Positions 33,897 to 41,914 of a DNA stretch of 64,000 bases are shown here, piece by piece. Source of the stretch: an uncultured Kiritimatiellota bacterium (lineage in GTDB: Bacteria > Verrucomicrobiota > Kiritimatiellia > RFP12 > UBA1067); contig CAKTZI010000010.1 in the NCBI GenBank assembly GCA_934635385.1, positions 1 through 64,000 of the forward strand, in the 5' to 3' direction. A model generated the notes under the pieces. The model saw only the letters and a program-made list of their open reading frames with translations. It did not search any database and had not been told where the DNA came from. A program made the translations under genes and the position numbers. Within the stretch, counting starts at the first letter, position 1. Every line of letters starts with the position of its first letter.

Positions 33897-35591
33897 CTAC
33901 CGCTCCATCACGAGGCCCTGGTGTCCGGCGGGGATGACGGCCTTGCCCCTGAAGAACGCGCCGAGGTCGGGATTACCGGAGAGCGTGTAGGCGCGCAGTA
34001 CCTTCGGTCTCTCCGAATCGGCGAAGTCCCAGACGACGGCCTTGCGGCCGCTGCGGTTCGTCATCAGCACGAGGTTGCCGTCTGCGCGCGGAATGCCGCT
34101 GAAGCGCGCATCCCGTCCCTTCCCGAACGCCGGGACGGGTGGCAGCGCGTACGGCCCTGAATACGTGCCGTTGGCCTCGACCAGTACGTAATACGCCGCC
34201 GCCCCGTAGTCATAGACGCTCGACTGCGGCTGCTGGATCGTGTAGAGGAATCGATTCGCGCCAAGACGGCAGATGCCGTCGTTCTGCGACCCGAAGAACG
34301 ACGCCGTCCGGGCGTTCTCCTGATTCCCGAAGCGGGGCTTCGGCCCAGTGAAGTCCAGCCAGCCAAGGCCGTTGTACGGCTTCAAGACGGGGAAGCGTCC
34401 GCCGATTGCGCCGTCGGCGGGGTACTTGTCCCAGAGGCACGTGCTGGGAAAGGACAAAATCGGACGCGCCGCGCCGAAGTCCGTGACATCGTGCAGCTCG
34501 TACGGGCCGCACCGCGCCGTCAAAATCACCTTGTCGTCCATCGTCGGCCAGCACCAGAACGCGACCGAGCGGTCGGCGCGCGACGAGGCGGCGCGTCGCG
34601 CAATCTCGCGGAAGCCCGTCGGCCCGTCCAGCTCGTAGACCGCAAAGCCGTCCACACCCTCCGCCGTGACGAAGCAGTCTCCGACGAAACAGCAGCCCGT
34701 CACGCGCCGTCTGCCCGGCAACGTGCCCAACTTCTCGAACCCCGTTTCCGACAGCCGCAGAACGTGCAAACCCGCGTCGCCGAACGCCGCGTAGGCGATG
34801 TCACCGCGCAGCACGACCGTACGCGCCTGACCAGCCGCCGCCGGACGGTACACGTGGAACGCCGCCGTGTCCGTCGGATAGGGCTCGCGGCACTCGGGAT
34901 GGACGGGCGGTGTTCCCTTCGGACGCACCGGCGGCTTCACGCCATCGACCGGCAGAATCCACAGTCCGCCTGGAAACGACGTCACGTAGACGCATCCCTC
35001 GCCAATCGCACAGGAACTGATCGCGCCCGACGGCCAGTCCTCCTTCCCCTTCTGCGGCACGCAGAAACGATCCACGACCTTCGGTCGCGCCGGATCCTTC
35101 ACGTCCACGACGAAGAGCCCGTTGTGCGAGTCGCAGCAGAAAGCGAGGCCGTTCGCGACGCGCGGCGTCCAGAAATCCTCGTTTCGTGGCGTGAAGACGG
35201 GGAAGTCGACGCGCGAGACCCATTTCGGCTTCGCGGGGTCTGCGAGCGAGAAGATGTTGAGGCCCCGATTGGCGATTGCGACCACGCCGCCGCCGGGGAC
35301 GAGCTGCTGCGAGGCGCGCCCCCAATGCCAGCGGTTCGTCTGCCAATAGGTACAGCCGCCCGCCTCCGCCTCGGTCAGGAACCTCATGCGGCTCGGCCCT
35401 GCCGCCGTGCCGCCGCGCGTCGGCTCCTCGAAGCTCTCGCCGAAGAGGCGTTGCGCATCGAGGCCGCCGTAGATCTCGTGGTTGACGTCCTCCATGCCGA
35501 TGCCGTAGAGCGTCTTCGGCACGTCGGTGGTGACGTTCTGCACATCCACCGTCACGTGAACGGCGGCAATCAAAACGAACGCGGCAATCAT
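33897..35591 (-). CDS. Secreted beta-propeller (LVIVD-like) protein with a GH51-like N-terminal strip
   Basis: A 564-residue exported protein. Residues about 20-60 (TLYGIGMEDVNHEIYGGLDAQ, then FGESFEEP) match the start of GH51 alpha-L-arabinofuranosidases. The rest is not a GH51 barrel but repeated propeller blades such as LNIFSLADPAKPKWVSRVD, LFVVDVKDPARPKVVDRF and YELHDVTDFGAARPILSF, an LVIVD-type pattern. The function is unknown; ligand binding on the surface is inferred. Its ATG overlaps the previous stop (ATGA). The frame is open further upstream, but the coupled ATG starts the signal peptide. Confidence 0.65.
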   Translation of the reverse strand: MIAAFVLIAAVHVTVDVQNVTTDVPKTLYGIGMEDVNHEIYGGLDAQRLFGESFEEPTRGGTAAGPSRMRFLTEAEAGGCTYWQTNRWHWGRASQQLVPGGGVVAIANRGLNIFSLADPAKPKWVSRVDFPVFTPRNEDFWTPRVANGLAFCCDSHNGLFVVDVKDPARPKVVDRFCVPQKGKEDWPSGAISSCAIGEGCVYVTSFPGGLWILPVDGVKPPVRPKGTPPVHPECREPYPTDTAAFHVYRPAAAGQARTVVLRGDIAYAAFGDAGLHVLRLSETGFEKLGTLPGRRRVTGCCFVGDCFVTAEGVDGFAVYELDGPTGFREIARRAASSRADRSVAFWCWPTMDDKVILTARCGPYELHDVTDFGAARPILSFPSTCLWDKYPADGAIGGRFPVLKPYNGLGWLDFTGPKPRFGNQENARTASFFGSQNDGICRLGANRFLYTIQQPQSSVYDYGAAAYYVLVEANGTYSGPYALPPVPAFGKGRDARFSGIPRADGNLVLMTNRSGRKAVVWDFADSERPKVLRAYTLSGNPDLGAFFRGKAVIPAGHQGLVMER

Positions 35592-37024
35592 TCTGGATTC
35601 ACCTTTCCCTTGTAGAACTCGACGGCGAAGCGGCGGCATTCCTCCGCCTGACCCGTGTAGGGGTTGCAGTCGATGCCCGCGATGACAAGTGCCTGCGGCA
35701 CGTGGCTGCGGCAGATCTGGCGTTCGCGCAAGTACGCGAGGCGACCCGCCGGACGCTGGTAGCGGCAGAGCGCGCTGTTCCCGCGCCACCACCACCGCGC
35801 GTCCCGTTTCCACTGGTAGAGGTTCGATTCCGAGAGCATGTACGCCGCGTAGACGCCACTCGCCTGAGGGATCAACTTCTGAACCTCCCCGCTTTCGAGG
35901 AACGCGCTCCAGTCCCGCTGGCCGTCGGGCGAACCCCACTTCCAGAGCGGATTGATCCCCAGCGGCAGGAAATACTGCACGTCGTCCAGCCCCGCGTACG
36001 TCGGCGTCCAGCCCGACTCGTACATCTGGCGGACGACATCATGGTCGCGGCGCTCGTAGCCGTGCGAGAAGTTCGGCGAGAGCATGAGCGGCCAGGCGTG
36101 TTCGCCCGACGAGAGGATGTCCTCCACGTCCCTGAACCATTCGCCCATCTTCTCGACGCGCCACTTCAGGAAACGTTCGCGGTACGTGCCGAGCAACAGT
36201 TCCCCGCGTCGGCGGAAGCGTTCGGCGCCCGTCGTGCCGGTACCGAGGCGGATGCCGGTGTCGCGCTCGAAGCACTCGATCGTGTCGTCGTCGTAACTCA
36301 CCATCAGCGGATCGTTGTGAATGCGGTCCGGCTGCATGAAGCCCGGCGTCCAGAAGAACCCGTGCGCGTAGAAGAAGCCCTTGACGTGCCCGTACCGCGC
36401 GTAGCGGTCGTAGAGCTCGCGGATCGAGCGGTAGGAGTCCTCCCGCACGCCCTTCGCGAGGAAGTTCACGCAGCTGTCGGCATAGGACACGACCTGATGG
36501 CCATTCGTGTCGACCGAGTAGATGCCGCGATCCGTCCCGGCCCTGATCTTGCGGTCGCTGATGCCGCGCTCCGTGCCGCCCGTACGCGAACAGCGGAGCC
36601 GGTTCTGCTCCCACCCGAAATAGCAGTCGATGCCGTTCGCGTCATACATCCAGCTGATGAGGTACGGCAGGTCGAAGTCGCGTCCGCGATGCGGCGAGTT
36701 GAGGCACGTGTCGGACGGCGCCCAGGACTGGTCGTACATGAGGATTCCCTCGACGGAGGCGTTCTGCCCCTGAAACCTCAGCTGGCGAATCTTCCGTTCG
36801 ACGGCATGGTACCAGTGCGTCCAGGCGTGGCGGTGATAGGCCCACGGATGGAAGAGGCCGCGTTCGACCATGTTGTCGCAGGACGCGAGCGTCTGCCATG
36901 TCGTGAAGCGCTCGTGATGCTCCATGATGCGGCGGCTCGTCGGCGGCAGCGCGAGGCCGGGGAGGCGGCCGCCCTTCACGTGGTAGACGCGGATGGCGCA
37001 GACCGCCGCCGGCGCGAATGGCAT
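35588..37024 (-). CDS. Unrecognised secreted protein, main part of a frameshifted gene
   Basis: A 478-residue reading frame rich in Trp, Tyr and His, with motifs such as MYDQSWAPSDTC, ISWMYDANGIDCYFGWEQN and YAHGFFWTPGFMQPDR that look like barrel strand ends of a glycosidase. I do not recognise the family. The true N-terminus, including a signal peptide, is in the next frame at 37011-37316. The seam lies in a GCCGGCGGCGGTC stretch, where one extra base would explain the shift. It is coupled to the propeller gene downstream. Confidence 0.6.
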   Translation of the reverse strand: MPFAPAAVCAIRVYHVKGGRLPGLALPPTSRRIMEHHERFTTWQTLASCDNMVERGLFHPWAYHRHAWTHWYHAVERKIRQLRFQGQNASVEGILMYDQSWAPSDTCLNSPHRGRDFDLPYLISWMYDANGIDCYFGWEQNRLRCSRTGGTERGISDRKIRAGTDRGIYSVDTNGHQVVSYADSCVNFLAKGVREDSYRSIRELYDRYARYGHVKGFFYAHGFFWTPGFMQPDRIHNDPLMVSYDDDTIECFERDTGIRLGTGTTGAERFRRRGELLLGTYRERFLKWRVEKMGEWFRDVEDILSSGEHAWPLMLSPNFSHGYERRDHDVVRQMYESGWTPTYAGLDDVQYFLPLGINPLWKWGSPDGQRDWSAFLESGEVQKLIPQASGVYAAYMLSESNLYQWKRDARWWWRGNSALCRYQRPAGRLAYLRERQICRSHVPQALVIAGIDCNPYTGQAEECRRFAVEFYKGKVNPE

Positions 37025-37316
37025 AGTTGCCCGTCACCTCCGCGCCGAATTCCTTCAGGCAGTCACGCCCATCCGAAAAGTCCAGCGGACGCCCGAACTC
37101 ATGCGTGAAGAAGTCCTCTCCGCTCGGCTCGAAGGTGAGCGGATCCTGCTTTCCCGGATGGCAGATCGCGTCGCTCTGCCACGTGTCCTCCTCGGCCGCA
37201 TAGTAGTTGATGTTGGCGTCCTTCGGCCGGATGATCTCGACGGCGGACGCGGCACACGCCACGCCCGCCACCGCCAGGGCCGTCACAAGTCTGAACATGG
37301 CGGGAACCTTTCTCAT
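37011..37316 (-). pseudogene. Out-of-frame 5' part of the unrecognised secreted protein
   Basis: This part encodes about 102 residues: a signal peptide (FRLVTALAVAGVACAASA) and the start of the mature protein, through GNYAIRA. After that the sensible protein continues one base further on in the other frame. The ATG at 37316 overlaps the TGA of the GH32-like gene; an ATG at 37298 with AAAGG upstream is an alternative start. It is either a recent disabling mutation or a sequence error. Confidence 0.6.
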
Positions 37317-39043
37317 TGAGCCTCTGGCGCGCGGAAACGCCCTTTCCGGCGGCAGATCATCGTCCGTTCACCGCCGATCTCCACGTCGAAGATCGTGTCC
37401 TCGCCCTTGCGGTCGTAATGCGACACGACCCGCACCGCATACGGCGCCGCGAACACAGGCAGGTGGCGGATCCTGAAGTTCTCCGCGTGATGCGCCGCGC
37501 GCCACGTCACCTCCGGCACGTCGTCGCGGAACGCGGCCTCACGCACGGCGGGGTCGATCGCGAAGACGAGCGCGGGGCCTGCGTCGGACGCCGGGCGAAA
37601 GACGAGGCGGAACGGTTCGCCCGGCTGCGCCGTGAACGTCTGCGGCGCGACGGGCGGCGCGATCTCCGGCACCCATTTCTGGCCGAGCGTGCCGTCCGGG
37701 TACTGGATCAGCTCGCGGAAGACGAGCCAGCCGCCCCAGCCCTGCGGGTGACTGAGCCATCCGGCCAGAATGCGGCGGCTGCCCGCGAACGGCGCGACCA
37801 TCGGGACGGACAGCCCCTCGTAGGGCGCACGCCCGTCCTTCGTCCAGTCCACGTAGGTGCCCGGCCTGCCGGACGGGCTGTACGCGAACTGGCTGAAGCC
37901 CTGGAAAATGTAGTGGTGTCCGTTCCACGCGAACGGACAGGGACAGTCCCCCTTCGTCGGCACCTTGTCGTCGTACAGCTTCCAGCCGTCCAGGCGGTCG
38001 CTCGTCCAGATGCCGCCCATGCCGCCGTAGCCCGCCACGAGCCCCAGCGTGCCGTCCGCGCGGTTGCAGATCGTGGGGTTCTCCGTCGCGTGGACGATCC
38101 GGCCCGACTTCGTGAAGTGGATGCCGTCCTCCGAGACGGCGTAGGTCGCGCCCATCGGGTACTGCGGGTCTTTCGTGCAGCGGCTCGTGTGGAGGCCGTA
38201 GGCGAGGTGCAGCTTGCCGTCGTACGCGAACGGCGTCCCCGTCCCCAACGTCTCCCACCAGCTCTCGATCGGCACGGCGTGCGGATGCTCCTCCCAGTGG
38301 ACGAGATCGGCGGAGGAGATGTGCGCGAAGAAGTGTCCGCCCGTCCCCGCCTTCGAGGCATGGTGACGCCGGTCGTAGAGGTAGAAGACGTGGAAGCGCC
38401 CCCGGTAGTAGCCCAGCGCGACATCGCCGACCCAGGCGTTGTGGTCGGCGGGCGTCCAGTACTGCACGCTCCCCGCAATCGGCCGTGCGCCCTTCACGTA
38501 CGGCAGGGCGTCCGGGTCGGCCGGCGTCGCGAAGTCCGCCCTCTTCACGCGCGCGGAGAGAACCTTCGCCTGCGCCGGGTCGGCCGGCGGGCACGGCCGC
38601 AGGAGCATGTCGTCGTCCATGTGGCCGTCCACGGCAATCGAGACGTGCGTCTTCGCATAGTTGAGGACGACCCGCCGCACGCCGCCCGTGCCGCCGAGGA
38701 AGCCGAGCGGCAATCCGACGCGCGACGCCTTCACGCCCGGCATGTGCGCCTCCAAGACGGGACACGGCCCGTCCGCCATCCGAAACGGCAGGTAATTCCC
38801 CTCGCGCGTGTCATATGTTCGCAGCGCCGGATCCCGCCCCGCCATCCGCAGGTCGAGCGTGAGGCAGCCGGGAATCTCGTAGAGGCGTTCTCCGACCTTC
38901 ACGCCATCGAGGTCGATGTCCAGCCGAATCGTGAAGCCCAGCTCGCTCAAACGAAAATCAGCAGGCGTCGCCGCATCCGCCTCGCCGACACCCAACGCCA
39001 GCGCGACCACTGTCTTAATGAATCCGATCTTGCTCCTTCGCAT
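37313..39043 (-). CDS. Secreted GH32/GH43-like five-bladed propeller hydrolase, degenerate motifs
   Basis: A 576-residue exported protein resembling GH32 fructan hydrolases: an N-terminal beta-rich part, a propeller starting at NAWVGDVALGYYRGRFHVFYLY, and a C-terminal sandwich domain. In GH32 the first motif is WMNDPNG and a later EC carries the acid/base. Here the Asp of WVGD is kept, but the later site reads DCPCPFAW, with no Glu. Activity on fructans is therefore doubtful, and it could bind or cleave another sugar. The ATG at 39043 has AAAGGA upstream; the longer open frame is ignored. Confidence 0.65.
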   Translation of the reverse strand: MRRSKIGFIKTVVALALGVGEADAATPADFRLSELGFTIRLDIDLDGVKVGERLYEIPGCLTLDLRMAGRDPALRTYDTREGNYLPFRMADGPCPVLEAHMPGVKASRVGLPLGFLGGTGGVRRVVLNYAKTHVSIAVDGHMDDDMLLRPCPPADPAQAKVLSARVKRADFATPADPDALPYVKGARPIAGSVQYWTPADHNAWVGDVALGYYRGRFHVFYLYDRRHHASKAGTGGHFFAHISSADLVHWEEHPHAVPIESWWETLGTGTPFAYDGKLHLAYGLHTSRCTKDPQYPMGATYAVSEDGIHFTKSGRIVHATENPTICNRADGTLGLVAGYGGMGGIWTSDRLDGWKLYDDKVPTKGDCPCPFAWNGHHYIFQGFSQFAYSPSGRPGTYVDWTKDGRAPYEGLSVPMVAPFAGSRRILAGWLSHPQGWGGWLVFRELIQYPDGTLGQKWVPEIAPPVAPQTFTAQPGEPFRLVFRPASDAGPALVFAIDPAVREAAFRDDVPEVTWRAAHHAENFRIRHLPVFAAPYAVRVVSHYDRKGEDTIFDVEIGGERTMICRRKGRFRAPEAQ

Positions 39044-39063
39044 GACTTGCGTTCCTTTCCGCT

Positions 39064-40290
39064 TTAGGCGATTTCCTCCAACCTCCGACCCTTGGTCTCC
39101 GGCACGAAGAAAAGCGCCCAGACAAAGTGAAAGACCATCATCACGCCGAAGAAGGCGAAGATCGCCCAGGCCGGGACGGCCTCCGCCGCCACCGGGAAGA
39201 CGAGCGCCACCAGCGCGGCGAAGATCCAGTGCGTGAACGCGCCGAGGGCCTGTCCCTGCGCGCGGAAGCGCTGCGGAAAGACCTCCGAGACCAGCACCCA
39301 GATGACCGTGCCCTGTCCGACGGCGTGCGCGGCGAGGAAGAGGAAGATGCAGGCGGCGGTGAGCGGCCCGTTCCCGACGGCGAACGCCGCCGCCGCGCCG
39401 AAGAGCGACACGAGATAGCCGGCGCCGCCCGCCAGCAGCAGGGCGCGCCGCCCGACGCGGTCGATGAGCCACAGCCCCGTGAACGTCGCGGCGAAGTTGA
39501 GGATGCCGAGTCCGAACGACGAGAGGAACGCCGCGTCACGTCCAAGCCCCGCCAACTGGAAGATGCGCGGCGCGAAGTAGTTGACGGCGTTGCAGCCGCT
39601 CATCTGGTTGAAGAACGCCACAAGAAACGCCAGCAGGATCGGACGGAGATTGGCCTTCGAGAAGAACGCTTCCGTCCGCACTTCTTCCTTCTTCCTTTTT
39701 CCCGCTTCCTTCATCTCTCTCCACCGCGGACTCTCGACAAGGAACGGCGTCAGCAGGACGAACGCGAGCGCGGGAAACGCCTCCGCGCCCAGCATCCACC
39801 GCCAGGCGTTCGCGCCCACGTCCTTCAGGAGGAGATTCGAGGTCAGGGCCGCGAGGACGCCGAAGACGATGTTGAACTGGAAGAGCGCCGTGAGCCGTCC
39901 CCGGCTTTCGGCGGGCGAGATCTCGGCGATGTAGACCGGGGCCGCAATGGTCGAGATGCCGACGCCGAATCCGCCGACGAGACGCGCGACGATCATTTCG
40001 CCGGGACCTCCCGCAAGGGCGCTCCAGACGGCCGAGACGAGATAGAGCGCGCCGACGGACTGAAGCGTCCGCTTGCGTCCGAACCGGTTGGACAGGGCTC
40101 CGCCGACCAGCGCGCCGACGACCGTGCCCCACAGGGCGGAGCTGACGACCCATCCGTGCATCTGACCCGAAAGCGACCAGAGGCGCTGGATATCCTGTTC
40201 GGCGCCGTTGATGACGATCGTGTCGAAGCCGAAGAGAAACCCGCCCAGCGCGGCGACCGCCGCCAGGAACCAGCCCCTGCCGCGCGTCAT
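39064..40290 (-). CDS. Sugar porter (MFS, GLUT/XylE-like)
   Basis: A 408-residue MFS sugar transporter. Family marks are GGFLFGFDT in TM1, NRFGRKRT after TM2, ESPRW after TM6, QMSGCNAVNYFAP in TM7, DRVGRRALL after TM8 and PETKGRRLEEI at the end. It imports a monosaccharide or short sugar, probably the product of the GH32-like protein downstream. GGGGAGGG stands 6 bases before the ATG at 40290. The TM6-TM7 loop has a KEAGKRKKEEVRTE insert of repeat-like DNA. Confidence 0.9.
   Translation of the reverse strand: MTRGRGWFLAAVAALGGFLFGFDTIVINGAEQDIQRLWSLSGQMHGWVVSSALWGTVVGALVGGALSNRFGRKRTLQSVGALYLVSAVWSALAGGPGEMIVARLVGGFGVGISTIAAPVYIAEISPAESRGRLTALFQFNIVFGVLAALTSNLLLKDVGANAWRWMLGAEAFPALAFVLLTPFLVESPRWREMKEAGKRKKEEVRTEAFFSKANLRPILLAFLVAFFNQMSGCNAVNYFAPRIFQLAGLGRDAAFLSSFGLGILNFAATFTGLWLIDRVGRRALLLAGGAGYLVSLFGAAAAFAVGNGPLTAACIFLFLAAHAVGQGTVIWVLVSEVFPQRFRAQGQALGAFTHWIFAALVALVFPVAAEAVPAWAIFAFFGVMMVFHFVWALFFVPETKGRRLEEIA
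39675..39718. repeat. Purine/pyrimidine repeat tract in the sugar porter loop
   Basis: On the coding strand this is a run of GAAGGAAG-type units. It is translated as a Lys/Glu-rich segment where sugar porters normally have a structured intracellular helix bundle. It may be a further member of the in-gene repeats, but it is weaker than the others. Confidence 0.35.
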
Positions 40291-40291
40291 G

Positions 40292-40753
40292 TCAGCCCTC
40301 CCCAATTTCAAGCTCGTTCGGATCGACTTCCAGCGTCAGCGCCGTGCCGTAGGCGACGTCGTCCATCTTCGGAAACAGGAGCTCCAGCATGTCGTCAGGC
40401 TGAAAGTGCTTCGGCTTCGTTTCGGGATGCGGATAATAGATTAGCCCCGCGACACAGCCGCCGTCCGGCAGAATGCGTCCGACATGGAAGAACGAGAACG
40501 TCTCCGCCGGATCGACCGGATGCCACTTGACGAGCGGAAACGTCCACGGCGCGCGGACGACCCGATAGCGGCACGGCGCGATGGAGACGTTCAGCGTGCC
40601 GGGATAGCAGGGCGAAAGATCCAGCCCCAGCCTCTTGAAATGGGGCATCTGCATCCGCAGTGTCCCGCCCGGGAAGTCGGGGTTGCCGTTCAGCCCGGAC
40701 GCCACGCGGTGCCCCCGGATGACTGTCGCCGTGAATCGTTTTTTCGTGTTCAT
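40292..40753 (-). CDS. Small protein resembling archaeal CTP-dependent riboflavin kinase (RibK, DUF120)
   Basis: A 153-residue protein. The pattern VASGL near the N-terminus, YPGTLNV in the middle and a late HFQPDDMLELLFP followed by YGTALTLEV parallels archaeal RibK (SGLGEG, EGTLNL, a SSEIIEIIAP-like segment and KDGDVI). The glycine-rich nucleotide turn is altered, so kinase activity is uncertain. It is coupled by an ATGA overlap to the GntR regulator before it and ends 2 bases before the sugar porter start. A role in modifying or sensing a sugar is speculation. Confidence 0.45.
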   Translation of the reverse strand: MNTKKRFTATVIRGHRVASGLNGNPDFPGGTLRMQMPHFKRLGLDLSPCYPGTLNVSIAPCRYRVVRAPWTFPLVKWHPVDPAETFSFFHVGRILPDGGCVAGLIYYPHPETKPKHFQPDDMLELLFPKMDDVAYGTALTLEVDPNELEIGEG

Positions 40754-41838
40754 CTTTTCTTCTCCAAGGGCCTTGTCGAGCGGCGCACGACCAGCGGCGC
40801 GTCCAGCAGGCATTCGCGCGGCGCCAGCGTCGGGTCTTCCATCCGGTCCGTCAGGCAGCGGAACGCCAGGCGCGCGATGTCTTCGCACGGCTGGTGGCAG
40901 GTCGTGAGCGGCGGCTCGACGAGCAGGGCGTGCTGCACGTCGTCAAAGCCAACCACCTGCACGTCTTCCGGCACGCGCTTGCCCAGGGCGCGCAGGGTGA
41001 CGATCAGCCGCGCCGCATGCGTGTCGTTGCCGCAGACGACCGCATCCGGCGCATGCCGCCCCGCAAACGCCCGTCGGACGGCGGTCGGCGCGTTCACGTC
41101 AAGAGAGATTTCCGCCTTCTCGCCGTCCGGCAGAAGGCTCTGCACGCCGCGCGCGCGGCTGCGGACGCTGTTGGCGCAGTTCCGCCACGTCATGAAACGG
41201 ATGCGGCGCGCGCCCGTGCGCAGCAGGTAGTCCGCCAGCCGCCGCCCCGCCTCGAAGTTGTTGATGCCCACCACGTCATAGGCGCTGCGGTCCGGCGAGG
41301 CGACGAAATCCCAGTCCAGCAGAACGACGGGAATCTTCGCGCGGTCGAACACCGAGACGATCTCGCGGTTGATGCGCTCCATGTCCGTCAGGAACTCCAG
41401 CGGCTTGTAGATGACGCCCGACACGGGCGTCTCGACGAACTTCTGCGCCAGCTCGCGCGCCAGCCGCGCACGGACGGCGGGGTCTTCGGACGAGGCGTCG
41501 CCATAGAGCAGCGTGAAGCCGGCGGCCTGCGCCAGCCGGGACAGCTCGCGGCTGATGGGCGGGAAGATCTCGCCGCAGTTCAGGTCGGGCAGAAGAAGGC
41601 CGATCGAGCCGGTCAGCGCCTTGGCCTTGCGCGTCAGGAACGTGCCGCGCCCCATTTCCTGCACGATCAGGCCCTTGCCGCGCAGTTCGCGCAGGGCCAT
41701 GCCGACCGTGGCGCGCGACACGCCGAAACGGCGCGCCAGCGCCCGCTCGCTCGGGAACGGGCGCCCGGGGCCGTAGCGACCGTCCGAGATGTCCTTCCGC
41801 AGCGTCTCGACGATCTGCCTGTGTTTCTCTTCGCGCAA
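40750..41838 (-). CDS. GntR/LacI hybrid transcriptional regulator (AraR-like)
   Basis: A 362-residue protein. Residues 1-70 are a GntR winged helix (FPSERALARRFGVSRATVGMAL). The rest is a LacI-type periplasmic-binding fold with VVCGNDTHAARL, VVGFDDVQ and a C-terminal LVVRRST. AraR-type proteins repress sugar operons until the sugar binds. The start is TTG, preceded by GAGGAGAGG. It is the first gene of the operon with the RibK-like protein, porter, GH32-like and propeller genes, so it probably represses its own transcript. Confidence 0.88.
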   Translation of the reverse strand: MREEKHRQIVETLRKDISDGRYGPGRPFPSERALARRFGVSRATVGMALRELRGKGLIVQEMGRGTFLTRKAKALTGSIGLLLPDLNCGEIFPPISRELSRLAQAAGFTLLYGDASSEDPAVRARLARELAQKFVETPVSGVIYKPLEFLTDMERINREIVSVFDRAKIPVVLLDWDFVASPDRSAYDVVGINNFEAGRRLADYLLRTGARRIRFMTWRNCANSVRSRARGVQSLLPDGEKAEISLDVNAPTAVRRAFAGRHAPDAVVCGNDTHAARLIVTLRALGKRVPEDVQVVGFDDVQHALLVEPPLTTCHQPCEDIARLAFRCLTDRMEDPTLAPRECLLDAPLVVRRSTRPLEKKR

Positions 41839-41866
41839 GTTGCCTCTCCTCGTCTCTCTGACGGGT

Positions 41867-41875
41867 AGTATAGCA
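41867..41875 (-). promoter_or_regulatory. Promoter of the GntR-led operon
   Basis: Minus strand TGCTATACT, predicted start near 41860, about 22 bases of leader containing the ribosome site. GTATGCTATAC around the box is partly self-complementary. Confidence 0.55.
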
Positions 41876-41914
41876 TACTGCGCGCGGCGAAAACGAACTG
41901 GCTAGACCACTTTC

